Positions 11,201 through 21,041 of a DNA stretch of 64,000 bases are shown here, one piece after another (position 1 is the first letter of the stretch; every line of letters begins with the position of its first letter). The notes under the pieces were generated by a model. It was not told the origin of the DNA, did not search any database, and saw nothing but the letters and a program-made list of their open reading frames with translations. The stretch is taken from positions 21,532,209 through 21,596,208 of the forward strand of contig NC_135565.1 of assembly GCF_964340395.1 (NCBI RefSeq). The letters run 5' to 3'. This stretch comes from Glandiceps talaboti (Eukaryota > Hemichordata > Enteropneusta > Spengelidae). Position numbers and translations under genes: made by a program.

Positions 11201-14132
11201 AGGAAAGTCTACACATTAAAAGGAAGGGCATACACTCAATAAAAGAATAAGATAAATGTTTCAAACTTAAATTGCAGAAGAAAAAAGGCATTTTTGTGTG
11301 TGGAAGTTTCTGTGTGCTCTTCATATCCTAAGTCACCCTTCAGGAAATCTTTCATAGTAGATATATGAGAATAGATGTCATATATCACCTAGAATTTCAC
11401 ACAGGGAATTATTCATATTACCTGATTTGTATCCATGGGTTTTACAGAACTGCTTTCTGCTGCACTTACAGTTTTAGGACTACTGCTTTGTGATGCTGCT
11501 ACTTCACTTTGGGTTAGTGCCAATTTACATTGTGTGACAAAGTCATCCTGACATTTCTTGAATTCGATATGTTCAATCAGTGCTTTCTTGAGGACATCTG
11601 ATTTCTTGAAGTTAACTGGCTTTCTGTCCAGTTTGTCATCTATCTTCCTCTTCCATTCATCACTATCTCTATCAGCAGACTGATCATGCACTTTGGTTTC
11701 AACACTAAAAAATGTATCAAAGTCATCTTTTGGGAAGAGTTTCTTCAAGGCTGTGGCAAGTCCGGAACAACTTGGAATGAGAAAGGGTAGACCAGCCTGC
11801 ATGGCAAGGAAAGCAGGAAAGTTCAGTGGATCTTTCTTCTCTGGGGCAACTAACAACACACTTTGTTTCATCACATTCCCTAATTCTTCCATTTCAACGG
11901 GTGCAACAACTATGATATTGAGATTCCCACGACGCTTTGATTTCTTTATCAAATATTCTTTAAATCTATCACTGCAAGAAGTATGTACACCGCACAACTT
12001 CCAGTTTAGTACAGCATTCTGACGGAGACCCCCTGCTACTTTACCCATTGCCAAGGCAATCATATCAAAGAGTGAGAAGTCCTCTCTATTTCTAACATGG
12101 CAGACTGTCATGATCTGTTGATAACCTGTTTCATCAGATGTCATCTTTAGATGGGTGAATTGTTCATTCAGTGCTGGGTAGTAACAGTAGTGTGTGGGAC
12201 GAGCTGCCAGAGCTTTATATTTGCTTTCAAAGTGCTCATACACATAGGGACCAATGGACCAAACAACTTTGGCTTCCTTTGCTGCATCAAGAGCTAGTGC
12301 CTCCAAATCATTGTCACCAACATCTTCAGGTATTCCATGATTGAAAAGGAAGAAATGAGCACCGGGACTTCCCACATCCTCTTTAATCACTTGGGCAGCA
12401 TTTAGCAGTCCACTGTCATCTCCTACTGTCATGTGTCCAACCACAACATTGACTCCAGGAATTGTGTGCATGAATGCATAAAGACTTTTGATGTTGCCTA
12501 CCAACCAATCAGTAGATGGGGTTCTACGCTCTAACTTTTTAACTTTCTCTTTAAGGGCATAGATAAGTGTGACACCAGTGTCTTTATCAATTCTGAAGGG
12601 ATAGGATTTGACATCAAGTGTTGTTGAGTATGTTAGAATTCCTTCCTTGGCAAGACATCCTGAAAGTGATTGATTGACGATATCAAGACTATCAATATCT
12701 TTGGTCCAGCGCGAACAAACAAACACTGCTGCAATATCTGAAAACAAAACAACAACAACCAAACAATGATTCAATTGACCACTTTAATTGTAACTTACCA
12801 TCAGACTTTATTCTATAAATAATGTATGTCATATTTGTAAAATGTATAATCAATGCCAACAATACTTATATTCAATTAGAGGTGTTTAATTGTAAAAATT
12901 TATTCTCATTTCCTTCAATACACTCATTAGGTGAGTAGCAAAGATTCTAATGAACCAACCAATTTACCTTTGTCCTTCAAGTCTTTTGGTCTAGTCTCTA
13001 CTCTCATTTGATCAGTGGGGACCATCTGCTGATCAAGTGGTTCTGCCAGTTTTGGAGTTTTCATTGGTGGAATTGAAGGTTCCTGCACATGACCAACAGC
13101 GGGCCTATTTGGTTGTTGGCCATCTACCTTATCACCAAAGCCCAGCTGGAATCTTGTTCTAACTTGTCCAGCTAATGCCACCAAGCCCACTCTTGTGAGC
13201 AGTTCAGTGATGAGTTCTGGTTTTGTTCTACTGATATGACCAAGATCCACTAACTTTTGAAGGAAAGCATCTTGTGGATTCAATGATTTAAGAATCTCTT
13301 CCTTGTCTGCCACAGTAATCCTAAATTTAGTCAATCCACTGCACAAGTTAAGCAATTTATCTAAGTTAGCTGAAAAATGAATTTAAGTAAAAACAATATT
13401 TCACTCATTTTTTTCTTACATAACTGGAGTTTGAGAATTGTGTGCATATATTACAATCCAAATATGAATATATATGCATGTGTATATACGCACAGATGTA
13501 TGTACGTATGTATGTATGTACGCATGTACGTATATATGTATGTATGTATGTATGTACGTACGTACGTACGTACGTATGTAAGTACGTACGTACGTACGTA
13601 TGTATGTATGTATGTGTATGTATGTATGTATGTATGTATGTATGTATGTATGTATGTATGTATGTATGTACATTGTATGTATGTATGTATGTATGTATGT
13701 TTGTGCATGTGTGTGTGTGCATGCATGCATATGGTATACTTGATTCAATTTTTCTAGTTCATAAATCTTGATTTAACTGATCCACTATATTGTTTCTAAG
13801 GTTTTGAAATCTAAGTTGACTAAAAATATAATTACAAATGATGTAAATTCAGTACCACATCCTCACATCTAGATGATGTTTGAAATCGCATACCCCAAAA
13901 CTAAACCTTTAAACTTAAAGCAAGTAATTACACAAGAAACTTTGCAACTATAATTCAAGGAGAAAGTAAAGAATAACAACTATACTGATACATTTCACAA
14001 AAGTGATACAAGGTGAAATGTGAAACTTAATATTGAGAAAGAATTGTCAAATAAGACATTTTTCCCCTCACCTTGAGTAATATCACCAGCTATTTCACTC
14101 AAATAGATAGTTAATTGATCTATTGATGCCAT
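2043..14132 (-). CDS. Gene A: DED / GT4-like / IRE1-type kinase / KEN-like multidomain protein, 12 coding exons
   Basis: Assembled by splice sites and frame: 14132-14072, 13369-12968, 12737-11422, 10482-10337, 9187-9031, 6847-6653, 6429-6324, 5375-5227, 4600-4386, 3854-3783, 2876-2810, 2201-2043. The total is 3045 nt, 1014 codons plus TAG, with no frame conflict. Domains: DED-like about 1-105, linker, GT4-like about 155-560, Ser-rich linker, kinase about 640-918, KEN-like 917-1014. Kinase residues seen are the glycine loop from G642, VAVK lysine K663, HKD at 755-757 (HRD in the paralogue), N762 and DFG at 775-777, so ATP binding and phosphotransfer look possible. There is no signal peptide or membrane span, so it is probably cytosolic, unlike IRE1 itself. 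The role is inferred: an innate-immune or cell-death signalling protein built like RNase L but with different sensor domains. The start is chosen because MAS- is shared with gene B. I do not know a named orthologue. Confidence 0.85.
2330..2470. repeat. Impure CA/ACAT microsatellite
   Basis: Runs of ACACAC and ACATAC in the last intron of gene A. A shorter (CA)n lies at 2726-2762. Confidence 0.85.
2810..3854 (-). CDS. Gene A exons 10-11: start of KEN-like domain
   Basis: Exon 10 (3854-3783) encodes HPYFWEEARRCDFLRTVIRE and exon 11 (2876-2810) encodes ESSDEIVKNLHSAAKQIDSK then GW. In IRE1 and RNase L the kinase ends at HPFFW and runs straight into the KEN nuclease domain through helices of this pattern (FFQDVSDRIEKE, then a D-W pair). 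The order, the spacing and the closing Trp fit that junction. Confidence 0.75.
3583..3672 (+). repeat. 90-bp direct repeat, copy 1
   Basis: Matches 4233-4322 over 90 bp with one difference (ATGAAACAAAATC against ATGAAACAAAGTC at the start). The two copies flank exon 10 of gene A. Confidence 0.85.
3900..4017. mobile_element. Dispersed repeat, related inversely to 6928-7000, ending in (ATT)n
   Basis: The segment GCCCTCACTGGACTTCTTGG reappears as its complement at about 6935-6960. The right end reads TAAATAAAGATT(ATT)n, like a retroelement tail. It carries no coding sequence. Confidence 0.5.
4233..4322 (+). repeat. 90-bp direct repeat, copy 2
   Basis: See 3583-3672; the offset is 650 bp. Both end with AAACATTTGTGTTGAAAT. 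Confidence 0.85.
4386..10482 (-). CDS. Gene A kinase exons 4-9 (IRE1/RNase L-type kinase)
   Basis: Exon 4 (10482-10337) leads to the glycine loop (FKIATG joined to CEGTKVFLG). Exon 5 (9187-9031) carries VAVKRVDKNE. Exon 6 (6847-6653) carries the YIIMELCEKTLEKYI hinge and HKDLK. Exon 7 (6429-6324) has PANVLI and VDFGIS. Exon 8 (5375-5227) has GTMCWQPRELL and then an acidic insert. Exon 9 (4600-4386) has VIFYILSGGSHPYGKLD and ends RKDRPYVDEVLR. The phrases GCEGT, SGGSHPYG and VLRHPYFW are hallmarks of the IRE1/RNase L kinase group. The HRD arginine is Lys in this copy. The intron after exon 4 begins GC rather than GT. Confidence 0.82.
6925..7165. mobile_element. Dispersed repeat with a GGAGGAAACCGGAGTAC core
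   Basis: The core AGGAGGAAACCGGAGTAC and the block GACCGCAGTGGTAAGAGGCA then AGTGGTTTAACCACTCGGCC resemble a short repeat found widely in marine invertebrate genomes. I recall it from general knowledge and did not search. It lies in a gene A intron. Confidence 0.5.
7290..8995. repeat. 33/34-bp minisatellite, about 50 copies
   Basis: The unit is AAATTAGCAACCT(C)AATTACAAG plus GCTACATTCT. The optional C makes 33- and 34-bp versions, which alternate in blocks. It sits in the intron between kinase exons 5 and 6 of gene A. There are no spacers, so it is not a CRISPR array. Confidence 0.95.
9448..9805. repeat. 44-bp minisatellite, about 8 copies
   Basis: The unit contains GGGAATATCACTCCAGGAAA and GGGAGGCATTTTTGCAAATT. 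It lies in a gene A intron. A single related unit lies at 31985-32022 in gene B. Confidence 0.9.
10629..10835. repeat. 66-69-bp tandem repeat, 3 copies
   Basis: GTACAACCCATAACACCAAA begins units at 10630, 10696 and 10765. The last two are nearly identical. Confidence 0.85.
11422..12737 (-). CDS. Gene A exon 3: GT-B / glycosyltransferase-4-like domain
   Basis: One 1316-nt exon encodes a complete two-lobe domain. The first lobe starts at AAVFVCSRW and includes VVVGHM, a conserved FNHGIPED motif and VVWSIGPYVYEHF, which resembles the sentinel region of GT4 enzymes. The second lobe starts near IMTVCHVRNREDF and ends in the nucleotide-sugar site region DPLNFPAFLAMQAGLP (from about residue 457). 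In GT4 enzymes that region reads E-x7-E; here the positions are Asp457 and Leu465, so the second acid is lost. The domain may bind a sugar nucleotide rather than transfer it. Family assignment is by motif order, not by search. The end of the exon is Ser-rich linker. Confidence 0.7.
12968..13369 (-). CDS. Gene A exon 2: death-effector-like domain and linker
   Basis: Joined to exon 1 it gives a helical region with the DED-like pattern LDKLLNLCSGL, then a long-helix segment ending with LLTRVGLVALAGQVRTRF, where DEDs carry their last two helices. About 85 residues follow of Pro- and charge-rich linker. DEDs assemble with other DEDs (FADD, caspase-8 types), so this is the likely recruitment module. 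The match is by pattern only; a CARD or Death fold cannot be excluded. Confidence 0.65.
13485..13735. repeat. TATG/TACG microsatellite
   Basis: Tetranucleotide runs of TATG mixed with TACG. Open frames of 90-126 codons on both strands come from the four-base period. Confidence 0.95.
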
Positions 14133-14205
14133 GGTTCAATGTATAGCTATTACCAGGATATCGATATGACAAGATAATGTATAACAATTGTAATAAATGT
14201 AGACT
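14072..14205 (-). CDS. Gene A exon with start codon (5'UTR 14205-14133, coding 14132-14072)
   Basis: An acceptor (tctgttgcag on the minus strand) precedes position 14205. The ATG at 14132 lies in a good context (aaccATGG). It opens a 20-codon start, MASIDQLTIYLSEIAGDITQ, that joins in phase 1 at a GTGAGG donor to the next exon. The segment supplies the first helix of the DED-like domain. Gene B has the same arrangement at 32747-32646. Confidence 0.75.
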
Positions 14206-14489
14206 CTGCAACAGAGAAAAACTCATTATTAGGTTAATTAGTGAAAATCATTTAGTTTGCAAAATTAATAGCTATGTCAACAAACCTTAGGACATGCACT
14301 GCTTTGATGTGGTTGATGTTACATAATGTGCCAAATTATATGGAATTTAAAGTGTGCATTAACCTATTAACTGAAAGCCATTAATTATGCAAATGACTTC
14401 ACAAGATGTTTACCAAATCCTAATCAGTTCTTGTCATTATGACATGGGAGATTTATTATAATTGATGCAATAACTGTTTAGATATCACA

Positions 14490-14700
14490 TTCACAGACAA
14501 ACACACAAACACTTGTTCATTATTTCTTTGAGATAAATAATCTATATAAATTTATACTATTTTACAGACAAACACACCTACACTTCCTCATTATTCCTTT
14601 AACATAAATAATCTATATAAATTTATACTATTTTACAGACAAACACACCTACACTTGCTTATTATTTCTTTGAGATACATAATCTACATAGATATAAAGT
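14490..14700. repeat. 71-bp tandem repeat, about 3 copies
   Basis: ACAGACAAACACAC begins units at 14493, 14564 and 14635. Confidence 0.85.
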
Positions 14701-15511
14701 TATATTTGTGTAATATACTTCTTACTTGTAAATTTTGTGACTTAGTGATTTAAAAATGTTGTCATCAAAACAAAATATATACATAATACAAATGTACACC
14801 AAAATGTTTAAATATATGATACACAAAAAATTTAAAAATGCATGAATAAACATTAACATACACAGAGACTCCATACTCTCAATGTGTCAACTTTATATCT
14901 ATTTCCACAAATTCAATGAATTCAACATTTACTTTCAGTTTCTCTGAAAAACATACCATGTGATTTGTTATGAACTTTTTTCAACTACTGCAGACATTCA
15001 CTATATTCAGTTCAGATGTTATCTTTTGGTTTCATATTTGTTTAAGGTGTTTGCGTGTTATTACCAAGCAAAGTCCTATGTACACGAGTGTATGCCCTCT
15101 TGTAAAGTAATACATGATTATAGCAAAGTCCTATGTACATGATTGTATGCCTGCTTGTATTTAGTAATACATCATAGCTTAGAACTGATTCTTTCTCACA
15201 TTCATATTGATTTATTACCCTAGCTACTGATTAGTCCAATGTACACTCCCTCCTTGTAAAACTGTATATTTTGTCTAGAACTATAGTCCATTTTAACAGT
15301 AGGCTTCATATGGCTTGGTTACCCTAGCAACCAATTAGTTTCATAGTTGATGAGACAGCATTTTAAGACAAAGTACAAAAGTATTGTTATCAAATACACA
15401 CTGACCTATTTAAGAAGAACCTGCCATATCAGACCAGTTTATGTTTTATGGTTAATCTATAGTTACCTATTAGTTTCATGCCAGGTCCTATGACGATGAG
15501 TCACTGTCTTT

Positions 15512-15886
15512 GGGCCTAAAATAAAAATTGTTTGGTTCAGATTACTCATCCCCACCTACTTTTTCACGCCGATCCTAAACTTTTTGTTATGTACTCAAGA
15601 AACAATAATAAAATTGTGAAATCTCGCAAGAAATAGTAGATGCGGAAACTGACATCAAATTAATAAAATAATATGAAACTGTTCTTCCAGTTTGTAATGG
15701 CTGTACATCTGATGAGAAGAAACCAATAACACGGAGACAATATGTAAAACAACGGAAAACATAACTACCTGAACTAGACACTTGCATATGAAAAAATATA
15801 TAAAAAAATACAACAAAATATCTACCTACCCCACCTTTTCTAAAATTGCGTGTAATCTGAACCACACAATTTGTTTGTCAGGCCTT
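15512..15886 (-). mobile_element. MITE family M1, copy 1 (both inverted ends present)
   Basis: The left end GGCCTAAAATAAAAATTGTT then TGGTTCAGATTAC pairs with the right end GTAATCTGAACCACACAATT then TGTTTGTCAGGCC. The interior holds the landmarks GTACATCTGATGAGAAG and GAACTAGACACT, shared in inverse orientation with 21396-21766, 45875-46224 and 52358-52712. No transposase is encoded. Confidence 0.75.
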
Positions 15887-16138
15887 ATTATCAAAATTTA
15901 CATATGAGAAATTTAAATTAGATAACTCAAAATAAGAATAATGATCATGACTACATTTGCACCAGAGTATCATATGAATAGCTGTTTGTAATATTAGCTC
16001 AGTTAGTTTTACCAGTATCACATTGGATGAAATTTACATATGAAGATAAGAATCAGACAAAAGTATACTCATAAAAGTTTCCCCTACTCCAATTTACAAT
16101 TCTTGCCTCGTTATTGCCACAACCATTGCTCCACCCCC

Positions 16139-16140
<2 letters not shown>

Positions 16141-16227
<87 letters not shown>
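16141..16227. repeat. (AC)n microsatellite, about 43 units
   Basis: Uninterrupted dinucleotide run. Confidence 0.98.
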
Positions 16228-16229
<2 letters not shown>

Positions 16230-17429
16230 TTATCTGGGCATTGTTAATTAATGATAAGCCTTCTACATTGTTTTTGAAGTGAAAAAAAGAAGACACTGCT
16301 ATAAATGCCAGTGTTATTTTAAAACAATCAAAGGTTGGCAGATATTATGCCCCTTTTAAAGGTGAACCTGTTACACATTACTAAAAGGTCGGTAGTGATA
16401 AACTAACCAGACATCGTTGTTGTTGTTGTTGTTGTTGTTGTTGTTCTACAGGCCTTAGACCTATATTTATAAAGAATGGTTATTGTTGAATTTCTAAGAA
16501 TTCCAGCCGCCATCTTGGGGCACTGTTCATCGTTCAACTTTCAAATTTTTACTGAACATATCTTCTACATAAGTTATAACAACAAAATATCACTGTCATC
16601 CTGTATTCAAATATCACGGCCAGCCTCCCTAAGTTTTAGCTACAATAATTGCAGCGTTAATTTTCATTTTTTTTAAAAGCTTTTTATTGATTTGGTGTTT
16701 GGAGTTGTACTTTAAATTTGGAGTCTCAAACAAACCCCGGAACGATAAAAGCTCAAAAAAACAACAACCCCAAAACACTCCAAACAACCACCTCGAAATA
16801 AAACAAACCAGGGCTTCTATATTGCATATATAGTTCAGCAAAGTATTCTGAAAGTGAAACACATATATTTACCTACCTTGATACAGAACTAGAACATGAA
16901 CATTGGTGACTCTGTGTGACGGCTCAGTTCTGTGTAGTTATGGGGTTCCCCTATACCTCTATTGCCCCATATATCTACTAAAATTCGTACCAGGGGTAGG
17001 CCGTCACGTACTACGTCTATAGTGCGCCGCAGTCCTGCTTGCCTACGGAGTAATCCGGGACTCGATTCTGACAATTGTCCCTCCTAGAGTCAAGTCAGTA
17101 ATATAGACTCGTGCACCGTCTGTAAGCAGGACTAAGTGCGCCGCATCATAATTGATCCGTAATAGTACTTATCAAATGTCACCACTGTCATTACATTCAA
17201 TTTCAAGTGCCCAAAAGTCTTAAATCACTGTTTTGTATCGGTTATGACAGACATATCAACAGACGTCTTGGTATTTCATGCGACAGTTTTCATCAAAATG
17301 TGGCCAAGGTAATACGTTGTCGTTGACATTGATCAAGTACACTGCCGCCAACGGTACAGCTGTTCTGAACAACAGTCGGTGATTGGTCAATAGTTTGACG
17401 CAATTATCATAGGAACAGTGTTTACTTAC

Positions 17430-17530
17430 CGTGCCTGTTGTAGATATATATCGTGGTAAACTAGGACCGGGATAAAACCGAAACTCCGGAATAAATTAAA
17501 CGGTCCACGAAGTCTAACTGCAGCAAACAG
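17430..17530 (-). promoter_or_regulatory. Probable 5' leader exon and promoter region of gene A
   Basis: On the minus strand a consensus donor (CACG|GTAAGT) ends a putative non-coding exon at 17430. The acceptor before 14205 is its likely partner. The surroundings (16.9-17.6 kb) are richer in CG than the rest. Just downstream, 17378-17399 shares a CCAAT-box-bearing block (GATTGGTCAATAGTTTGAC on the plus strand) with the matching place in gene B. The transcription start is not determined. Confidence 0.5.
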
Positions 17531-20500
17531 CTATCTCTCTCAGGGGTACATGACACGACGCGACGTGTGGTTGTACGTACGCGTGGTACGTCCAAATTAA
17601 ATCTTTGGTCAAGCAAAGAGCCCACCTAACCCCTTAATAAAAAAAAAAACTTGTTGAGCTGTCCAATCAAAGTGATTGCTAGCTAGCTGACGCTCTGGGA
17701 AAAACCCTTCTTCAGTAATGTGAGCCTTTAGCGATCATGGAAGGGGTATTTCCAAAACGACATTATCTATCATTTTACTGGACTGTGTACATTTTATCTC
17801 AACAACTGTTTATCTTATTCTGGTCCAAGCAGTGTTTATTATATTTTTACTCCCTCAGATAGTTTTGATCATGTTAGTTCATCCAGCATTTATTATTTTG
17901 GATTATAAAGTGTTAACATTCATTGCAATGATATCCAAGATACTAAATAGTATATATACTTAATACCAATCAGTCAATCAATCAATCAATTGATCAATCA
18001 ACCAACCAATCTATCAATAGCTAAATTTATAGAGCACCAGTTTCCGCTACAATGTAGAGTTCAGATCTCAGGCCTGTGCAATTAGAATGCTCTAGAGAAT
18101 ATATATGTTCATTTCTTTTTTGAAGGTGTGAGTTGTTGATTTTTTGTCATATTTCTAATGACAGTTTATAATTAAAAATATAATACACACTGCTTGGACC
18201 GGACACTGCTATTTGCTGGATCAGTGGATGTTTACACTCACTGAGCAATGTGTTAATTGCGCAAATAGCCTGTGTTTGTTCTAAGATTACCACTCTTATG
18301 CAAAATTGGTAAACTCTGATAAGACAGTGATAAAAGTAGGAAATAGGAAAAACAGTGAGAGGAAACAATAGACTAGTTATGATGACAATATTTAAAACTT
18401 TATTTGAAATATAGAGAAAATAGCATTAGAAATCCGGAAAATTGCAAGAACAAACTTAATTATTCATCCTTTTCCCTGTGGTAATAGATGATATCTGTGC
18501 AAAGCCCAATGTCTGCATTGTACAATGAAAATCTGGGTGTGAACAACAATTGAATGTTTAGCAGAGATACAGAAAAGTTGGTCCTGAACAAAAGAATGAT
18601 TTTATATAATCATTAGGGATAAAAGATAGTACTAATTATCAAGACTGTGGAATTCAAACATTCAAATGTTATTCCCCAATATATTTCTTCATTCAGCCAA
18701 GGAAAATACGAGTGACCTAAGGGGTCTTTGTCACCACAAGTCACTAGGCGAGTATTGACAACCCTTAGGTCACAAGTATTTTCCGGCTGAATGAAGACAA
18801 ATATTGGAGAATAACATAATTATACCATTGCCAGTAATATCAAAGAATAATTGAGGAAAGTAATGGCAATTTTGAATGTTTTGACTCATATTTCAAACAC
18901 AACAGAAGCAGTGATGTAGACACACATTGTCATGACACAAGACATGCATTGTCGTGACGTAGAATGAGTATATATATATTTTTTTTCAACTTGGCCAGTG
19001 TATCATTATGGTATAATGGAGTTTAAAGCTATTGCAAAAGTTTGGGTTGTTTAGTTTAAATTGATGTCATGGTTTCACAGGAGTAAGATATAATATCAAA
19101 GACAAACTTTTCAGCTACTATACTGCTGTATTCTTGAAATGCTGTATATTTCCTTTGTGTCTCAACTTATAATAGACTGTCATTTCTCTATGGGTTGAAT
19201 CTATGACTCCACTACGATTGTTTCATCTGTGATAACAATTTGAAGTTACTTTCAGTAGAGAAGCTGTCCAGAGAATTTGATTTGTTACTACTTTGAGTAG
19301 TTAAATTGCATCAGATGATTTGATTGGTTACTACTTTGAGTGGTTAAATTGCATTAGATGATTTGATTGGTTATTACTTTGAGTGGTTAAATTGCATCAT
19401 ATTATTTGAATATTCATTGAGTAAATATACTGACTACCAATTTTATACAGCAGTTTACATATTAGCAATTAAATAAATCAGGTCCCAACAATACTACCGG
19501 TATGTTGAAGCAGAGTAACATTTGCATTTTTATCTCAGCCAACAAACTATAATCCTAGATTTAATTTTCAGTTATTTACATTTTGCATAGAGGTATTCTA
19601 ATCAAAACCTTTGGACACCTGGCTAGAATAACCATATTCAAAATTGTTATCACCACTTTTGAGAGTTGTAGCAATGTTATCAAATCAGAAAGGAGACAGA
19701 CTTCATATTGAAATTGATACAAAAATGTCCATTTTCACTATATACAAAACAATACACAAAGTTATTACACTGCTCTGCAGTGACGATATTGACTGATTTC
19801 AATAGTAATGACACTTTATCTAACAAATATACATATATTTATATTTTCAATTGTTTCAATATAAAACTTTATCAATTCATCATGTCAATGCCCTAAGGTT
19901 GTAACTACCTCATAACTTATATGTTAGTCATGACCTTATTCCACTGACACAATGAATTACCACTTGGTGGTAGAATATATAGTTAAACCAGACAAAGCAA
20001 TACCAGCAGCAAAGTCATATATATTAAATTCATCTATATGAAAGCAGTATTGAATAATTTCTATGACTGTCAAAGCCACATAAAATTTCATTTCAGTATT
20101 CAGCAAGGATAGAACTCTTTTAATTTTCTGAAAACCTTAATTTAACCGTAATGACTTTTTTTTACCCGGATTATGCTCATCCATTAATGAAACATTATTA
20201 TTGTAAAAAGTTCACAGATTCTTACAGTGATTCCAAGAAAGTAATTTTTTAAAGTACCCTAATGATAAGGACTTAATACTTATCTGTACATCTGGACAAT
20301 ATAAAGTACTTAGCTATTGAACAGAATCAAGACTTATTCGGTGTTGGCATACATTGTAGATGCAATACATAGCCCCACTGTCAAGGCTAGTACATTGCAC
20401 ATTATTGCACTTGGATAAATTCTTTGAATGCTGCCTGTGTTGGTGAGACACACTGTCAAGTTTATCTACTATCAATATCAGTACTTAGTATTCTTACACA

Positions 20501-20564
20501 CTCCAAAGACTAAGCTTCAGATTTTAGTGTCAAGTTCAAGTCAAGTCTGCATTCAAAGCCATGT
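17531..20564. other. Intergenic region between genes B and A
   Basis: No gene recognised. It contains a (TCAA)n-like run near 17970 and a 45-bp tandem repeat at about 19270-19410 (unit with TTTGATTGGTTACTACTTTG). A segment near 18560-18610 (GTTGGTCCTGAACA) recurs at 47390 and, weaker, at 62540, so it is another dispersed repeat. Confidence 0.5.
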
Positions 20565-21041
20565 AAACATGACCTCATCAGTAAAGAATGGTTTAATATT
20601 CTCTCTGAGTGTCCAGTTATCATCTCCTCTCTTGTTACTCTGTAGTATGACATCATAGACACTGGGTAGTAACTTAGGATATTTGGTTAACATAGCTGTG
20701 TCTGCCAGGGGTTACTCATGACACTAAATGACATCATCAGTAAAGAATGGTTTAATATTCTCTCTGAGTGTCCAGTTATCATCTCCTCTCTTGTTACTCT
20801 GTAGTATGACATCATAGATACTGGGTAGTAACTTAGGATACTTGGTTAACATAGCTGTGTCTGCCAGGGGTCACTCATGACACTAAATGACATCATCAGT
20901 AAAGAATGGTTTAATATTCTCTCTGAGTGTCCAGTTATCATCTCCTCTCTTGTTACTCTGTAGTATGACATCATAGATACTGGGTAGTAACTTAGGATAC
21001 TTGGTTAACACAGCTGTGTCTGCCAGGGGTTACTCATGACA
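20565..21041 (-). repeat. Three tandem 159-bp copies of the gene B terminal exon, downstream of the stop
   Basis: After the gene B stop (TAG at 21044-21042) the terminal exon is repeated three more times: 21041-20883, 20882-20724 and 20723-20565. The unit is exactly 159 bp, equal to the coding exon, and the copies are nearly identical. In register each copy keeps an open frame reading PLADTAVLTKYPKLL to FFTDDVI, preceded by an in-frame stop (CHE*). The two nearest copies end in TAG; in the third that codon has mutated. No polypyrimidine tract precedes each copy, so they are best read as 3'UTR or downstream repeats, though use as alternative last exons is not excluded. Confidence 0.85.

Larger units (their letters stand above)
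14206..17429. other. Presumed first intron of gene A
   Basis: It holds a 71-bp tandem repeat (14490-14700), a 57-bp duplication (about 15066-15175), a MITE (15512-15886), an (AC)n run (16141-16227) and a (TTG)n run (16419-16445). No coding exon was recognised. Confidence 0.5.

Noticed and set aside
11693-12022. Plus-strand frame opposite gene A exon 3 (and similar frames at 30006-30791)
   Set aside because: Antisense shadows of the conserved GT4-like exons; the minus-strand reading carries the domain motifs and splice sites.
11422-12737. TIR or other immune effector domain for the large exon
   Set aside because: The motif order (two lobes, SIGPYVYEHF, then DPxNFPAFLAMQAGLP) fits a GT-B fold; TIR landmarks are absent.
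13485-13735. Frames of 91-126 codons on both strands
   Set aside because: Artefacts of the TATG/TACG repeat.
16889-17074. A 61-codon minus-strand frame in the CG-richer leader region of gene A
   Set aside because: No recognisable domain or clear splice partners; more likely 5' regulatory sequence.
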